Source: Thioclava sp. GXIMD4216 (GTDB taxonomy: Bacteria > Pseudomonadota > Alphaproteobacteria > Rhodobacterales > Rhodobacteraceae). Taken from it: 64,000 bases of DNA. The notes beneath the pieces are model-generated. The model was given only the letters and a program-made list of their open reading frames with translations, ran no database searches and was not told where the DNA came from. The position numbers and the translations under genes were made by a program. The DNA lies in contig NZ_CP149926.1 of NCBI RefSeq assembly GCF_037949285.1, positions 2,335,501-2,399,500 on the forward strand, given 5' to 3'. Below, piece by piece: positions 1 through 8,532 of this stretch (position 1 is its first letter; each line of letters starts with the position of its first letter).

Positions 1-752
1 AGCCCCGCGCCGATCAGTGCCGCCGTAAACACCAGAATCTCGCCGGTGCCGGGCACGTAATGCACATCCAGATAGGAGGTGAAATCACTCCGGCCCACGA
101 TATAGGCAATCGCCCCCAAAGTGCCTGCCGCGATCATGGCGGGCATGATCGCCAGACCGTCCAGACCGTCGGTCAGGTTGACCGCATTGGCCGCCCCCAC
201 GATCACCAGCATCGCAAAAGGCACGAAGAGCACACCCAGATTGATCAGCACATTCTTGAATACCGGCACCGCTAGTTGTCCCGACAGATCTGCCGGATGC
301 AGCCATGCCGCCCACACCCCCGCAACCGCCGCAAGCAAAAGCCCCAACCCCATCCGCACGCGCCCGCTGACGCCTTTGGTATTCTGCTTGGAGACCTTTG
401 CGTAATCATCGGCGAACCCGATCAGCGCATAGCCCACCGTCACCATCAGAACCAGCCAGACATAGCCGTTATCCAGCCGCGCCCAAAGCAGCGTAGACAC
501 CAGAATGGAGGCCAGAATAAGCAAGCCCCCCATGGTCGGCGTACCGGCTTTGGCCAGATGGCTTTCCGGCCCGTCGCTGCGGATCGGCTGCCCTTTGCCC
601 TGCGTGCGACGCAGGAAATTGATCAGTGCCGGACCGAACAGGAACCCGAAGATCAACGCGGTAAAAAACGACGCTCCCGCACGGAAGGTCAGGTAACGGA
701 ACAGGTTGAAGAGGTCGCCCCCGTCCGAAAGATTTGTCAACCAATAGAGCAT
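1..752 (-). CDS. mraY: Phospho-N-acetylmuramoyl-pentapeptide-transferase (partial, C-terminus beyond window)
   Basis: MraY moves phospho-MurNAc-pentapeptide from UDP to undecaprenyl phosphate, forming lipid I on the cytoplasmic face of the inner membrane. About 250 N-terminal residues are visible, from an ATG whose complement lies at 750-752. They contain several hydrophobic membrane segments and the family's acidic motifs GFADDYAK and NLTDGLDGL, which hold the conserved catalytic/Mg-binding aspartates. The 3' end runs off the left edge. It starts 13 bases after murF ends, so it belongs to the same dcw transcript. Identification is from motifs and gene order. Confidence 0.93.
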   Translation of the reverse strand, partial: MLYWLTNLSDGGDLFNLFRYLTFRAGASFFTALIFGFLFGPALINFLRRTQGKGQPIRSDGPESHLAKAGTPTMGGLLILASILVSTLLWARLDNGYVWLVLMVTVGYALIGFADDYAKVSKQNTKGVSGRVRMGLGLLLAAVAGVWAAWLHPADLSGQLAVPVFKNVLINLGVLFVPFAMLVIVGAANAVNLTDGLDGLAIMPAMIAAGTLGAIAYIVGRSDFTSYLDVHYVPGTGEILVFTAALIGAG

Positions 753-765
753 TCCGTCTTATCCT

Positions 766-2196
766 TTATATCTCGGTCGAAACCGGCTGACCAAGCTTAC
801 GCAGCGCCTCGACAACAAGGCTCACCTTCGACCCCTTGGAGCCTTTCACCAAAATCACATCGCCCGCATCGACCAGATGGCGCACGCGGCTGACCATGTC
901 CTGCGCCGTTTCATACCACTCGCCGCGCTTGGCTGCAGGCAGCGCATCGCGCAAGGCCGCCATGCGCGGACCGACCATATGCACCACATCGATCGACGCC
1001 ATTGGCGCCAGACGCGCCAACCCCGCATGCATCTCCGCCTCGCTCGGCCCCAGCTCCAGCATCTCGCCCAGAATGGCCACACGGCGGCCATGCTTGACCC
1101 GCCCCACACCATCTTGCGGCATCTGGGCGGCCAGCATTTCAAGCGCCACCGCCATCGAGGTCGGATTGGCGTTGAAGGCATCATCAAACAGATCGATCCC
1201 CTGTTCGGGGTTGATCGGGTCAAACAGCACCCTCTCGCGCGTGCCGCGCCCCGCCGGTGGCACCCAATGCCCCAGATCGATGGCCGCCACCGCCTGCTCG
1301 CAGCCAAGCGCCGCGCAGGCGGCAATCGCGCCCAAAGCGTTGGAAGCGAAATGCCGCCCCGGGCTTTGCACCTTGAAAAGCAGATCCTGCCCGCGCGCAT
1401 CAGCCTGCACCACGGTAGTATCGCCATGAATATCTACCCTGACCAGCCGGTAATCTGCCGCCTCATCCGCCCCGAACGTCACCACCTCGCCCGCCGCTTT
1501 CGCCGCCTGCATCAGCACGTCCGACACCTCAAGCCCCAAGGGCACGACACAGGTGCCCCCGGGCTCCAGCCCCTCGAAGATCGCCGCCTTTTCACGGGCA
1601 ATGCCGAAGAGGTCGTCGAATGCCGCCAGATGGGCCGCAGCCACCGTGGTGATCATCGCCACATGCGGACGCGCCATCCGCGCCAGCGGCGCGATCTCGC
1701 CCGGATGGTTCATCCCGATCTCGATCACCGCGAAATCGGCATCGGCCGGCAGGCGCGCCAGCGTGATCGGCACCCCCCAGTGATTGTTGAAAGAGGCCTC
1801 GGCCGCATGGGTCTTGCCCTGCCCCTTGAGCACCTCGCGCAGCATCTCCTTGGTCGAGGTCTTCCCCACCGACCCCGTCACCGCGATGACCTTCGCGCCA
1901 GAGCGCGCGCGCCCCGCACGGCCCAGATCCTGCAGCCCCTCCAGCACATCCGCCACAAGCACCAGCGGATCGGCCTCGCTACAGCCTTCGGGAATACGCG
2001 ACACAAGCGCCGCCCCCGCCCCCTTATCCAGCGCCTGCCGCACGAAATCATGCCCGTCGCGCGCCGCGGTCAGCGCCACGAAAAGATCCCCCCGCGCAAT
2101 CGTGCGGGTGTCAATGGAGATCCCGCCGATCTGTGCGTCAAGGGTGGCCCGTCCCCGCGTGGCACGGGCAATCTCGGCTGTGGTCCAGAGTGTCAT
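766..2196 (-). CDS. murF: UDP-N-acetylmuramoyl-tripeptide--D-alanyl-D-alanine ligase
   Basis: MurF adds D-Ala-D-Ala to UDP-MurNAc-tripeptide with ATP in the cytoplasm, completing the peptidoglycan pentapeptide. The 476-residue protein has the Mur-ligase layout: an N-terminal substrate domain, a P-loop GSVGKT at about 108-113, then the central and C-terminal ligase domains. Length is normal for the family. Its ATG shares one base with the TGA of murE (TGATG), which points to translational coupling, and mraY follows after 13 bases. Confidence 0.95.
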   Translation of the reverse strand: MTLWTTAEIARATRGRATLDAQIGGISIDTRTIARGDLFVALTAARDGHDFVRQALDKGAGAALVSRIPEGCSEADPLVLVADVLEGLQDLGRAGRARSGAKVIAVTGSVGKTSTKEMLREVLKGQGKTHAAEASFNNHWGVPITLARLPADADFAVIEIGMNHPGEIAPLARMARPHVAMITTVAAAHLAAFDDLFGIAREKAAIFEGLEPGGTCVVPLGLEVSDVLMQAAKAAGEVVTFGADEAADYRLVRVDIHGDTTVVQADARGQDLLFKVQSPGRHFASNALGAIAACAALGCEQAVAAIDLGHWVPPAGRGTRERVLFDPINPEQGIDLFDDAFNANPTSMAVALEMLAAQMPQDGVGRVKHGRRVAILGEMLELGPSEAEMHAGLARLAPMASIDVVHMVGPRMAALRDALPAAKRGEWYETAQDMVSRVRHLVDAGDVILVKGSKGSKVSLVVEALRKLGQPVSTEI

Positions 2197-3686
2197 CAGA
2201 TTTTCCCATCCAGTGCAGCCACCGCAACCGATGCCTGTTCGGCATCATCGAACGGATAGACATCCGTACCGATCACCTGCCCCGTCTCATGGCCCTTGCC
2301 CGCAATCAGAAGCGCATCGCCCGGTTCCAGCTTGTCGACCGCCAGCAGGATGGCCTCGGCACGGTCGCCCACCTCGATTGCGGTCGGGCCCGCGCCCTCC
2401 ATCACCGCCGCGCGGATCAGGGCGGGATCTTCGGTGCGCGGGTTATCATCGGTGACAAAGACCATATCGGCATGATCGGTCGCGGCCCTGCCCATCAGCG
2501 GGCGCTTGGTCCGGTCACGGTCCCCGCCCGCCCCGACGATCACCACGATCTTGCCCAGCACATGCGGACGCAGCGCGCTCAGCGCCGTGGCCACCGCATC
2601 GGGCGTATGGGCATAATCGACAAACACCGTCGCACCGTTCTCGCGCACCGCGACTTGCTGCATCCGCCCCCTGACGGTCGTCAGATGCCCCAGCGCCTGC
2701 ACCACAGACAGAGGGTCGGCCCCGCAGCCGATCACCAGCGCCGCAGCCGTCAGCACATTCATCGCCTGGAACTCGCCAATCAGTGACAGGCGCACCATCT
2801 GCGGCTTGCCCTCCCATGCAAAGCGCACATCCTGCCCTGTGGCATCGGGACGCTTGCCCAGAAGCCGCATCTCGCATTCTTCACCATGCCCCACACGGAT
2901 CACCCGCTGCCCGCGGGCATGGGCGATCTCGGCCATTGCCTCGCCTTTGGGGTCATCCATATTGATCACGGCCACCCCGTCTTCCGGCAGGACACGGCCG
3001 AACAGCCCCGCCTTGGCCGCGAAATAGTCCTCGAAGGTGGCGTGATAATCGAGATGGTCTTGCGTGAAGTTGGTAAACGCCGCCGCGCGCAGGGTCACAC
3101 CATCCAGCCGCTTCTGGGCCAGACCATGCGACGAAGCCTCCATCGCGGCATGGGTGATGCCGGTCTTGGCCATCTCGGCCAGAAGGCGGTGCAGCGTGAT
3201 CGGCTCGGGGGTCGTGTGATTGGACGGGGCGGAATAGGCCCCCTCTACGCCGGTGGTGCCGATATTGACCGCCTCATAGCCAAGAACCTGCCAGATCTGG
3301 CGGGTGAACGTGGCCACGCTTGTTTTCCCGTTGGTGCCGGTCACCGCGATCATCGTGGCAGGCTGCTGCCCGAAAAACAGCGCCGCCGCATAGGCCAGCG
3401 CCTGCCGCGGATCTTCCGCCACAACCAGCGTCGCCCCCGCCTCGGAGAGAGCCGCCTGCACCAGCGCCGCCCCCGCGCGGTCGGTCAGAACGGCCACCGC
3501 ACCTTTGGCCAGCGCGGCAGGCACGAAATCGGCCCCATGCACCTTCGTGCCCGGAAGGGCTGCAAAAAGATGACCGGGCCGGACCTGACGACTGTCGACC
3601 GAAAGCCCTGTAATCTGGCGGTCCCCCCCCGAATGCGGGGTCAGCCCCAATGCGATCAGGCTCGATTGCGGCACATCTGTCGGCAT
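2196..3686 (-). CDS. murE: UDP-N-acetylmuramoyl-L-alanyl-D-glutamate--2,6-diaminopimelate ligase
   Basis: MurE adds meso-diaminopimelate to UDP-MurNAc-Ala-Glu in the cytoplasm. The P-loop GTNGKTS is at about 117-123. A DNPR motif at about 414-417 is the signature associated with diaminopimelate rather than lysine specificity, as expected for a Gram-negative. I chose the ATG at 3686, 496 residues, because an AGAGAG ribosome-binding sequence precedes it. A 7-residue longer start has none. The stop overlaps the murF start by one base. Confidence 0.95.
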   Translation of the reverse strand: MPTDVPQSSLIALGLTPHSGGDRQITGLSVDSRQVRPGHLFAALPGTKVHGADFVPAALAKGAVAVLTDRAGAALVQAALSEAGATLVVAEDPRQALAYAAALFFGQQPATMIAVTGTNGKTSVATFTRQIWQVLGYEAVNIGTTGVEGAYSAPSNHTTPEPITLHRLLAEMAKTGITHAAMEASSHGLAQKRLDGVTLRAAAFTNFTQDHLDYHATFEDYFAAKAGLFGRVLPEDGVAVINMDDPKGEAMAEIAHARGQRVIRVGHGEECEMRLLGKRPDATGQDVRFAWEGKPQMVRLSLIGEFQAMNVLTAAALVIGCGADPLSVVQALGHLTTVRGRMQQVAVRENGATVFVDYAHTPDAVATALSALRPHVLGKIVVIVGAGGDRDRTKRPLMGRAATDHADMVFVTDDNPRTEDPALIRAAVMEGAGPTAIEVGDRAEAILLAVDKLEPGDALLIAGKGHETGQVIGTDVYPFDDAEQASVAVAALDGKI

Positions 3687-3884
3687 GATTATGGCTCTCT
3701 GTTTCAATTTCGGCGCGCGGCGAAAAGGGTGCCGGAGATGACGCGCCTTCCGTCAAAAGCGGCCCCTGCCCCATAGGCTTCATTTATCGCGGGCAAGTGG
3801 ACAAGGTCAACGCATCGCCTGCCTGCCGCCCGACCGTATCGGCAAATTCCGACCGGTGCGGACAGGCCCCGCGACCTGCCCCGA

Positions 3885-5690
3885 TCACTCGTCGGCGACC
3901 GTCTTCTCGCCCGGCTTCTTGGTGACCTGAATACCGGCAATCTGGTCATGCGCGGGCATCGGGCGCAGGCCCAGAAGCGGGGCACAACGGCGGATCACCT
4001 CGGCGGCCACGGGCACAGCGGTCCAGCCTGCGGTGCGGCGCGGGATCGGGCCGGAATTGTCCGAAGGCTCGTCCAGCGTCAGCACTAGCACATATTTCGG
4101 ATCCGAAATCGGGAACGCGCCGGCAAAGGTGGCGATGACCTTGTCGTCATAATAGCCGCCCGTCGGCTTTACCTTATCGGCGGTGCCGGTTTTGCCGCCC
4201 ACCTCATAGCCCGGCACATTGCCGAACGAGGCCGTCCCCTGCGTCACAACGATCCGCATCATCGCCAGTGCCTTGCGCGACACATCATCGCTGATCACCC
4301 GCTCGCCATGACCTTTATCCACCCCCGCCAGAAGTGTGGGTTCGACGCGGATACCATGATTGGCAATGGTGGCATAGGCCGCCGCCAGATGCAGCGGGCT
4401 GGCCGCCAGACCATGCCCATAGCCGATGGTCATCGCCGAAACATCTCCCCATTTCGGCGGCAGTTGCGGCTGGCCCGTCTCGGCCTCGATCAGCTCGACC
4501 GAGGTCGGTTTGAGAAAGCCCAGCTTGGCAAGAAACTTCTTCTGCGCATCGGGGCCGAACATCTCGACAATATGCGCCGTGCCGACGTTCGAACTGTGTT
4601 TGATAACATCGGTCACCGTCAGATGGGCACCGTAATTGTGGAAATCGCGGATACGGAACCGCCCGACTTTCATCGGCGACTGGCTATCGACGACGGTGGT
4701 AGGGGTCACCAGCCCCATCTGCATCGCCTGCGAGACCGCAAAAATCTTGAAGGTCGAGCCCAGCTCGTAAAGCCCCTGAACCGCGCGGTTGAACAGCGGG
4801 CTGTCGGAGGCATCGCCCGTGGTCAGCGGACGCGGGCGTTTGTTGGGGTCGAAATCGGGCAGGCTGGCCATCGCCACGATCTGGCCGGTCTGCACCTGCA
4901 TCAGGATCGCGGTGGCGCCCTTGGCATTCATCAGCTTCATGCCGCCGTCCAGAATTTCTTCCAGCGCCGCCTGCACGGTCAGGTCGATCGACAGCCTCAG
5001 CGGCGCGCCCTTATTGGCCGGATCGCGCAGCCAGCTATCGAATTCTTTCTCGACACCTGCCGTCCCCACGATCTCGGCAGAATTCACCCCCTCGGCCCCG
5101 AAGCGCGACCCGCCCAGAATATGGGCCGCCACGGCACCATTGGGATAAAGCCGCATCTCGCGCGGGCCGAACAACAGCCCCGGCTCGCCGATATCATGCA
5201 CGGCCTGCATCTGCTCGGGCGAGATCTTCTTTTTGATCCAGACGAATTTTCGGTTGCCGGTGAAATCCTTCATCAGCCGGTCATGGTCAAGATCGGGGAA
5301 AATCTTGATCAGCTTGTCAACCGTACCCACAGGGTCCACCATCATCGGCGGCTGTGCATAAAGCGCATGGGTCACAAGATTGGTGGCCAGCACGCGGCCC
5401 TCGCGATCGACGATATCGGCCCGCTGCGCATGGATGCCCGAAGGGGCGGCCGCGCGCGGCTCGACCGGCTCGGAGGCCGCAAGCGAGCCCATACGCACGC
5501 CCACAACGGTAAAGCCCGCCACAAAGGCGAGCCCCATCACCAGAAGCCGCCCCTCGGCACGCACCCGCGCACGGTCGCGGGTGGCCTCGCCACGGATGCG
5601 GGTGTTCTCGCGTTCGATATCGTCGGGGTTCTCGCCGCGATTGCGGGCCGAAATGATCTTTGCCAAAGGCCGGAGCGGAATGCGGATCAT
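3885..5690 (-). CDS. ftsI: Peptidoglycan D,D-transpeptidase FtsI (penicillin-binding protein 3)
   Basis: Division-specific class B penicillin-binding protein that cross-links septal peptidoglycan in the periplasm. From the ATG at 5690 it has 601 residues: a basic cytoplasmic tail, one membrane anchor at about 50-70, a PBP dimerisation domain, and a transpeptidase domain with STFK (312-315, catalytic Ser), SSN (366-368) and KTGT (500-503). The start follows the ftsL stop by one base. Longer starts would overlap ftsL and read a highly basic non-family extension. The 198-bp gap before murE is the largest inside this dcw cluster. Confidence 0.95.
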   Translation of the reverse strand: MIRIPLRPLAKIISARNRGENPDDIERENTRIRGEATRDRARVRAEGRLLVMGLAFVAGFTVVGVRMGSLAASEPVEPRAAAPSGIHAQRADIVDREGRVLATNLVTHALYAQPPMMVDPVGTVDKLIKIFPDLDHDRLMKDFTGNRKFVWIKKKISPEQMQAVHDIGEPGLLFGPREMRLYPNGAVAAHILGGSRFGAEGVNSAEIVGTAGVEKEFDSWLRDPANKGAPLRLSIDLTVQAALEEILDGGMKLMNAKGATAILMQVQTGQIVAMASLPDFDPNKRPRPLTTGDASDSPLFNRAVQGLYELGSTFKIFAVSQAMQMGLVTPTTVVDSQSPMKVGRFRIRDFHNYGAHLTVTDVIKHSSNVGTAHIVEMFGPDAQKKFLAKLGFLKPTSVELIEAETGQPQLPPKWGDVSAMTIGYGHGLAASPLHLAAAYATIANHGIRVEPTLLAGVDKGHGERVISDDVSRKALAMMRIVVTQGTASFGNVPGYEVGGKTGTADKVKPTGGYYDDKVIATFAGAFPISDPKYVLVLTLDEPSDNSGPIPRRTAGWTAVPVAAEVIRRCAPLLGLRPMPAHDQIAGIQVTKKPGEKTVADE

Positions 5691-5691
5691 C

Positions 5692-6078
5692 TTACAACCC
5701 CTCTTTTGGTGCCTGCCCGTTTTTCGCCGCCTGACCGTTCTGCGCCAAGACATCCGGCTCCTGCGGGGCATCCGGATCCGCCATCTCGACCGGATTCGGA
5801 TAGGGAATTTCCGACACGGTGGCGAATTGGTCGGCCTGTAGCGGCAGAAGCTCGAGATCGGTGAAATTCAGGTTCACCAGTTCCCGCAGACGATCGGGCC
5901 GGTTGAGATAGGCCCATTCGGCATGCAGAACGCCCAGACCCTCGTTCAGCGACGCGATCTCGCGATCCAGTGCGCGCAGCTCGTCCCGCTTGTCCTGAGT
6001 ATCGTAATTGACGCGATATGCCCAGAAGGCCAGCCCCATCACACACAGAGCCGTTGCAAGATAGATCAACGATCTCAT
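5692..6078 (-). CDS. ftsL: Cell division protein FtsL
   Basis: A 128-residue bitopic membrane protein with a hydrophobic segment at residues 4-20 followed by a periplasmic heptad-like helix. It has the size and topology of FtsL, which bridges FtsB/FtsQ and the FtsWI synthase in the divisome. Sequence conservation in this family is low, so the call rests on topology and its position between rsmH and ftsI. Its start overlaps the rsmH stop by four bases (ATGA). The C-terminal tail is rich in Ala, Pro, Gly and Lys. Confidence 0.88.
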   Translation of the reverse strand: MRSLIYLATALCVMGLAFWAYRVNYDTQDKRDELRALDREIASLNEGLGVLHAEWAYLNRPDRLRELVNLNFTDLELLPLQADQFATVSEIPYPNPVEMADPDAPQEPDVLAQNGQAAKNGQAPKEGL

Positions 6079-7103
6079 CGAGTTCTCCGTTTATGCGGCG
6101 TGGCTTTGCCAGCGGGTTCCAGAACAGGGGCAGGAAGCCCCAGCGTGCTACGGTCCGCCGGTGCGGCGGGGGTATCAAGACGACGCGCGACTCGCAATTT
6201 GGCCGAACGGGCGCGCGGGTTGTCTATAAGCTCTTCTTCGTCCGGAGGAATAGCCTTTGAGGGCTTATCAAAGCCCGGCACGGCGGATTTCTGCACTGGT
6301 GCATAGCGCGAGCCCTGCCCGCCCCCGCCAGAGCGCGCCTGCAAGAAGCGCTTCACAACACGGTCTTCCAGCGAATGGAAACTGACCACAGCCAGAAGCC
6401 CGCCCGGTTTCAGCGCGCGCTCGGCGGCTTCAAGCCCCTCGATGAGTTGACCGAATTCATCATTCACCGCGATGCGCAGCGCCTGAAAGCTGCGGGTCGC
6501 CGGATGCGACTGACCGGGCTTGGGGCGCGGAAGCGAGCGCTCGATCACCTCGACCAGCTGTTTGGTCGTAGCAAATGGCGCGATCTCGCGGGCTTTCACA
6601 ATATTGCGGGCAATCCGGCGCGAGGCGCGCTCCTCGCCATAATGATAGAGGATATCGGCCAGCTCCTCCTCATCCAGCGTATTGACCAGATCGGCCGCCG
6701 ACGGCCCGCTCTGCGACATACGCATATCCAGAGGGCCGTCCTGCATGAAGGAGAAGCCGCGCTCGGCCTGATCGATCTGCATCGAGCTGATGCCCAGATC
6801 CAGCACCACGCCATCCACACGCCCCTCGGGCGCGATCTCGGCGGCATAGTCATCCATCTCGGAGAAGGTTCCATGCACCAGTTGCAGCCGGTCGCCATAG
6901 TCTTTGCGCCAGCTTTCGGCCATATCGAACACCATCGGATCACGGTCCACACCGATCACCGTTGCTGCACCTTCCGCCAAAAGCCCGCGCGAATAGCCGC
7001 CCGCGCCGAAGGTGCCATCAATCCAGATGCCCTCGACAGGGGCCACAGCCTTCAGCAAGGGACGCAGAAGAACCGGAATATGCGGACGGCCAGGCGCGCT
7101 CAT
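6075..7103 (-). CDS. rsmH: 16S rRNA (cytosine(1402)-N4)-methyltransferase
   Basis: RsmH (MraW) methylates N4 of C1402 in the 16S rRNA decoding centre using S-adenosylmethionine. The 342-residue protein begins with the typical HIPVLL segment and has the SAM-binding stretch [10 protein letters not shown] near residue 30. It also has [13 protein letters not shown] and the C-terminal [13 protein letters not shown] signature. mraZ ends three bases upstream and ftsL overlaps its stop. The C-terminus is extended by a basic RRTR tail. Confidence 0.96.
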   Translation of the reverse strand: MSAPGRPHIPVLLRPLLKAVAPVEGIWIDGTFGAGGYSRGLLAEGAATVIGVDRDPMVFDMAESWRKDYGDRLQLVHGTFSEMDDYAAEIAPEGRVDGVVLDLGISSMQIDQAERGFSFMQDGPLDMRMSQSGPSAADLVNTLDEEELADILYHYGEERASRRIARNIVKAREIAPFATTKQLVEVIERSLPRPKPGQSHPATRSFQALRIAVNDEFGQLIEGLEAAERALKPGGLLAVVSFHSLEDRVVKRFLQARSGGGGQGSRYAPVQKSAVPGFDKPSKAIPPDEEELIDNPRARSAKLRVARRLDTPAAPADRSTLGLPAPVLEPAGKATPHKRRTR

Positions 7104-7106
7104 GGT

Positions 7107-7589
7107 TTAGGCCCCCAAAAGCGAGAGCGGGTCGAAATCATCGCCCATCTCGTCGATCCATTGATCCACATTGGCCTGATCGGCATCCTCGAAGGTCTCG
7201 GGCTTCCATATCTCGAAGGTCTCGCCGACGCCGGCGAAATAGGCCTCGTTCTCAAGACCGATCTTTTCGCGCAGGAATGCCGGAAGGACCATCCGGCCAT
7301 CCGGATCGATCTCCAGCGGTTGCGATTTGGACAATACCATACGTTGCAGGATGGTACGGTTTTTCGAGCCGCGCGGCAGGGCCGCGATATCGGCCGCAAG
7401 CGCCTCGAAGGCGCTTTGCGTGTAAACCGTAAGCATTTTCTGATTGTCGGCCCCGTAGACGATCACCATGCGGGGGCGGTCCTGATTGGGGCGGCTCGGG
7501 TCACCGTCGGCCAGTTCTTGGCGATACGCAGCCGGGATCGACATGCGACCCTTGCTGTCCACCTTGAAGGTGTATTCGCCTATGAACAT
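7107..7589 (-). CDS. mraZ: Transcriptional regulator MraZ
   Basis: DNA-binding protein of the dcw cluster. Its 160 residues hold two SpoVT/AbrB-like swapped-hairpin modules, with DSKGRMSIPAAYR near the N-terminus and DPDGRMVLPAFLRE in the second half. I chose the ATG at 7589, which opens with the universally conserved FIGEY. Longer in-frame starts add a 48-residue non-conserved leader. In Escherichia coli MraZ binds 10-bp-spaced TGGGN repeats upstream of its own gene and represses the cluster. Similar repeats lie upstream here (7709-7732, 7897-7911, 8394-8446). Confidence 0.93.
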   Translation of the reverse strand: MFIGEYTFKVDSKGRMSIPAAYRQELADGDPSRPNQDRPRMVIVYGADNQKMLTVYTQSAFEALAADIAALPRGSKNRTILQRMVLSKSQPLEIDPDGRMVLPAFLREKIGLENEAYFAGVGETFEIWKPETFEDADQANVDQWIDEMGDDFDPLSLLGA

Positions 7590-7708
7590 GCCCGCCAATT
7601 GCGAACCCTCTCCTGCCCCTCTCGACGCACCTTCTGCCTCTGGCCGTCGGGTGTATTGGCGACCCCGAAGGGTCAGAATGAAAACGGCGGATTGAGCTGC
7701 TGCCACTG

Positions 7709-7732
7709 CCCAATCCGCCGCCCTCGTTCCCA
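7709..7732 (-). promoter_or_regulatory. TGGG pair 20 bp apart, weak MraZ-box candidate
   Basis: Read on the minus strand, TGGGA at 7732 and TGGGC at 7712 are exactly 20 bp apart, two turns of the 10-bp period of MraZ boxes. The expected middle repeat is degenerate. The site lies about 120 bp upstream of the mraZ start. This is a weak candidate by pattern alone. Confidence 0.3.
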
Positions 7733-7896
7733 TCTCTGGGCTGTCCGACTGCGCGCGCCACCTGGGGGGATGTCTGCTCGCTCGCGCGCCGGATCTCTCT
7801 TTTTCGCGTCAGGGGGTGCCTGTATGAAACTGCTCTTTTCGCCGTGAGGTCTTTGTGCCTCTATGTTCCCGCCTTTGCGATGAGTTAGGGATGCCA

Positions 7897-7911
7897 CGGG
7901 AATTTACGGGA
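7897..7911 (+). promoter_or_regulatory. CGGGA-N5-CGGGA direct repeat (MraZ-box-like)
   Basis: Two CGGGA units are separated by ATTTA, giving 10-bp periodicity on the plus strand. The same unit occurs three more times, inverted, at 8394-8446. The geometry equals that of E. coli MraZ boxes (TGGGN separated by 5 nt), with C in place of T. Confidence 0.45.
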
Positions 7912-7958
7912 GGCAATAGGTTTTTAGCTAACAGTTGGTTAATGACCTTGGACAACTC

Positions 7959-7967
7959 TGTGGATAA
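7959..7967 (-). promoter_or_regulatory. Perfect DnaA box
   Basis: TGTGGATAA on the plus strand is the exact complement of the consensus DnaA box TTATCCACA. It sits in the AT-rich part of the mraZ upstream region. A single box suggests transcriptional control or titration rather than an origin. Confidence 0.55.
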
Positions 7968-8126
7968 GTTAACCTTCTGAGAACATGAGGGGAACGGCAT
8001 AGTAATAAATCGTGGTTTTGTGAGATTCAGACACCAAATCTAGTAATAAAAAAACTTTTGCTTAATCCCGCCAAATCCCAAATGGCGGAGCGCAATGTCA
8101 CCCAAAAACCACGGGTCCAGAACTTA

Positions 8127-8142
8127 TTAACTATTTATTAAC
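8127..8142. promoter_or_regulatory. Consensus CtrA-binding site
   Basis: TTAA, seven bases, then TTAAC matches the alphaproteobacterial CtrA full site TTAA-N7-TTAAC without mismatch. CtrA controls division genes in Caulobacter. Here the site lies about 540 bp upstream of the mraZ start, in the AT-rich segment that also holds the DnaA box. Confidence 0.55.
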
Positions 8143-8393
8143 CACTATCACCGGAGCGTGATCTCTCGTGATCGGCCACCAGAGTCAAGCCCAACTCACC
8201 CTCGGAATTCGCCAAAAATTAGGCAAAATGCGCCATTTTTTATGATGCAACTGCGGGAGAAGGGGAATATGCGCGAAGCAGTTCCGCTGCGTCACGGGAG
8301 ATTAACCGGCCAACCGTACCCCGAATCGGAAGCAGGGCCACTATCTCCCCAGTCAGAATCAGAATCGGCCGGCCTCGCCAGAAGCCGACCATT

Positions 8394-8446
8394 TCCCGTC
8401 ATTTCCCGTCCCGCGAATTCCCGTGGCCCGTTCCCGTGAATTCCCA
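8394..8446 (-). promoter_or_regulatory. Three tandem GGGA-N6-GGGA pairs (MraZ-box-like cluster)
   Basis: On the minus strand the GGGA units fall in three pairs, each exactly 10 bp apart. The first reads TGGGA-ATTCA-CGGGA, the second CGGGA-ATTCG-CGGGA, the third CGGGA-AATGA-CGGGA. Shared consensus is YGGGA-AWTNR-CGGGA. The cluster lies 87 bp beyond the mrp stop and far upstream of mraZ. It may be an operator array. Confidence 0.45.
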
Positions 8447-8532
8447 GCGGGGTCCCGCCCTGCCCCCGCCACGGCTTTGCCGGATCGGGCGACACGGATC
8501 GGCGTTCTCGGGCGCCGGACCGGACCGGCCCT

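Larger units (their letters stand above)
7590..8532. other. Long mraZ upstream regulatory region (no gene)
   Basis: These 943 bp between mraZ and mrp show no convincing coding sequence. The stretch from about 7900 to 8260 is clearly more AT-rich than its surroundings. It holds a perfect DnaA box, a consensus CtrA box, GANTC sites at 8024-8028 and 8182-8186, a 10-bp direct repeat TAGTAATAAA at 8000-8009 and 8041-8050, and several CGGGA direct-repeat pairs. It is probably the promoter and operator region of the dcw operon. Confidence 0.7.

Noticed and set aside
877-2259. Long open frames antisense to murF, murE, ftsI, uvrD, phaC and other genes
   Set aside because: They lie opposite genes with clear family motifs and have the Arg/His/Pro-rich composition expected of high-GC antisense frames.
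7900-8260. Possible chromosomal origin (AT-rich, DnaA box, CtrA box)
   Set aside because: Only one perfect DnaA box is present and no origin-linked gene (dnaA, dnaN, hemE, parAB) adjoins. A regulatory region of the dcw operon explains it better.
8158-8439. Plus-strand open frame in the mraZ upstream region
   Set aside because: Proline/serine/arginine-rich, no ribosome-binding site, and it runs through the CGGGA repeats.
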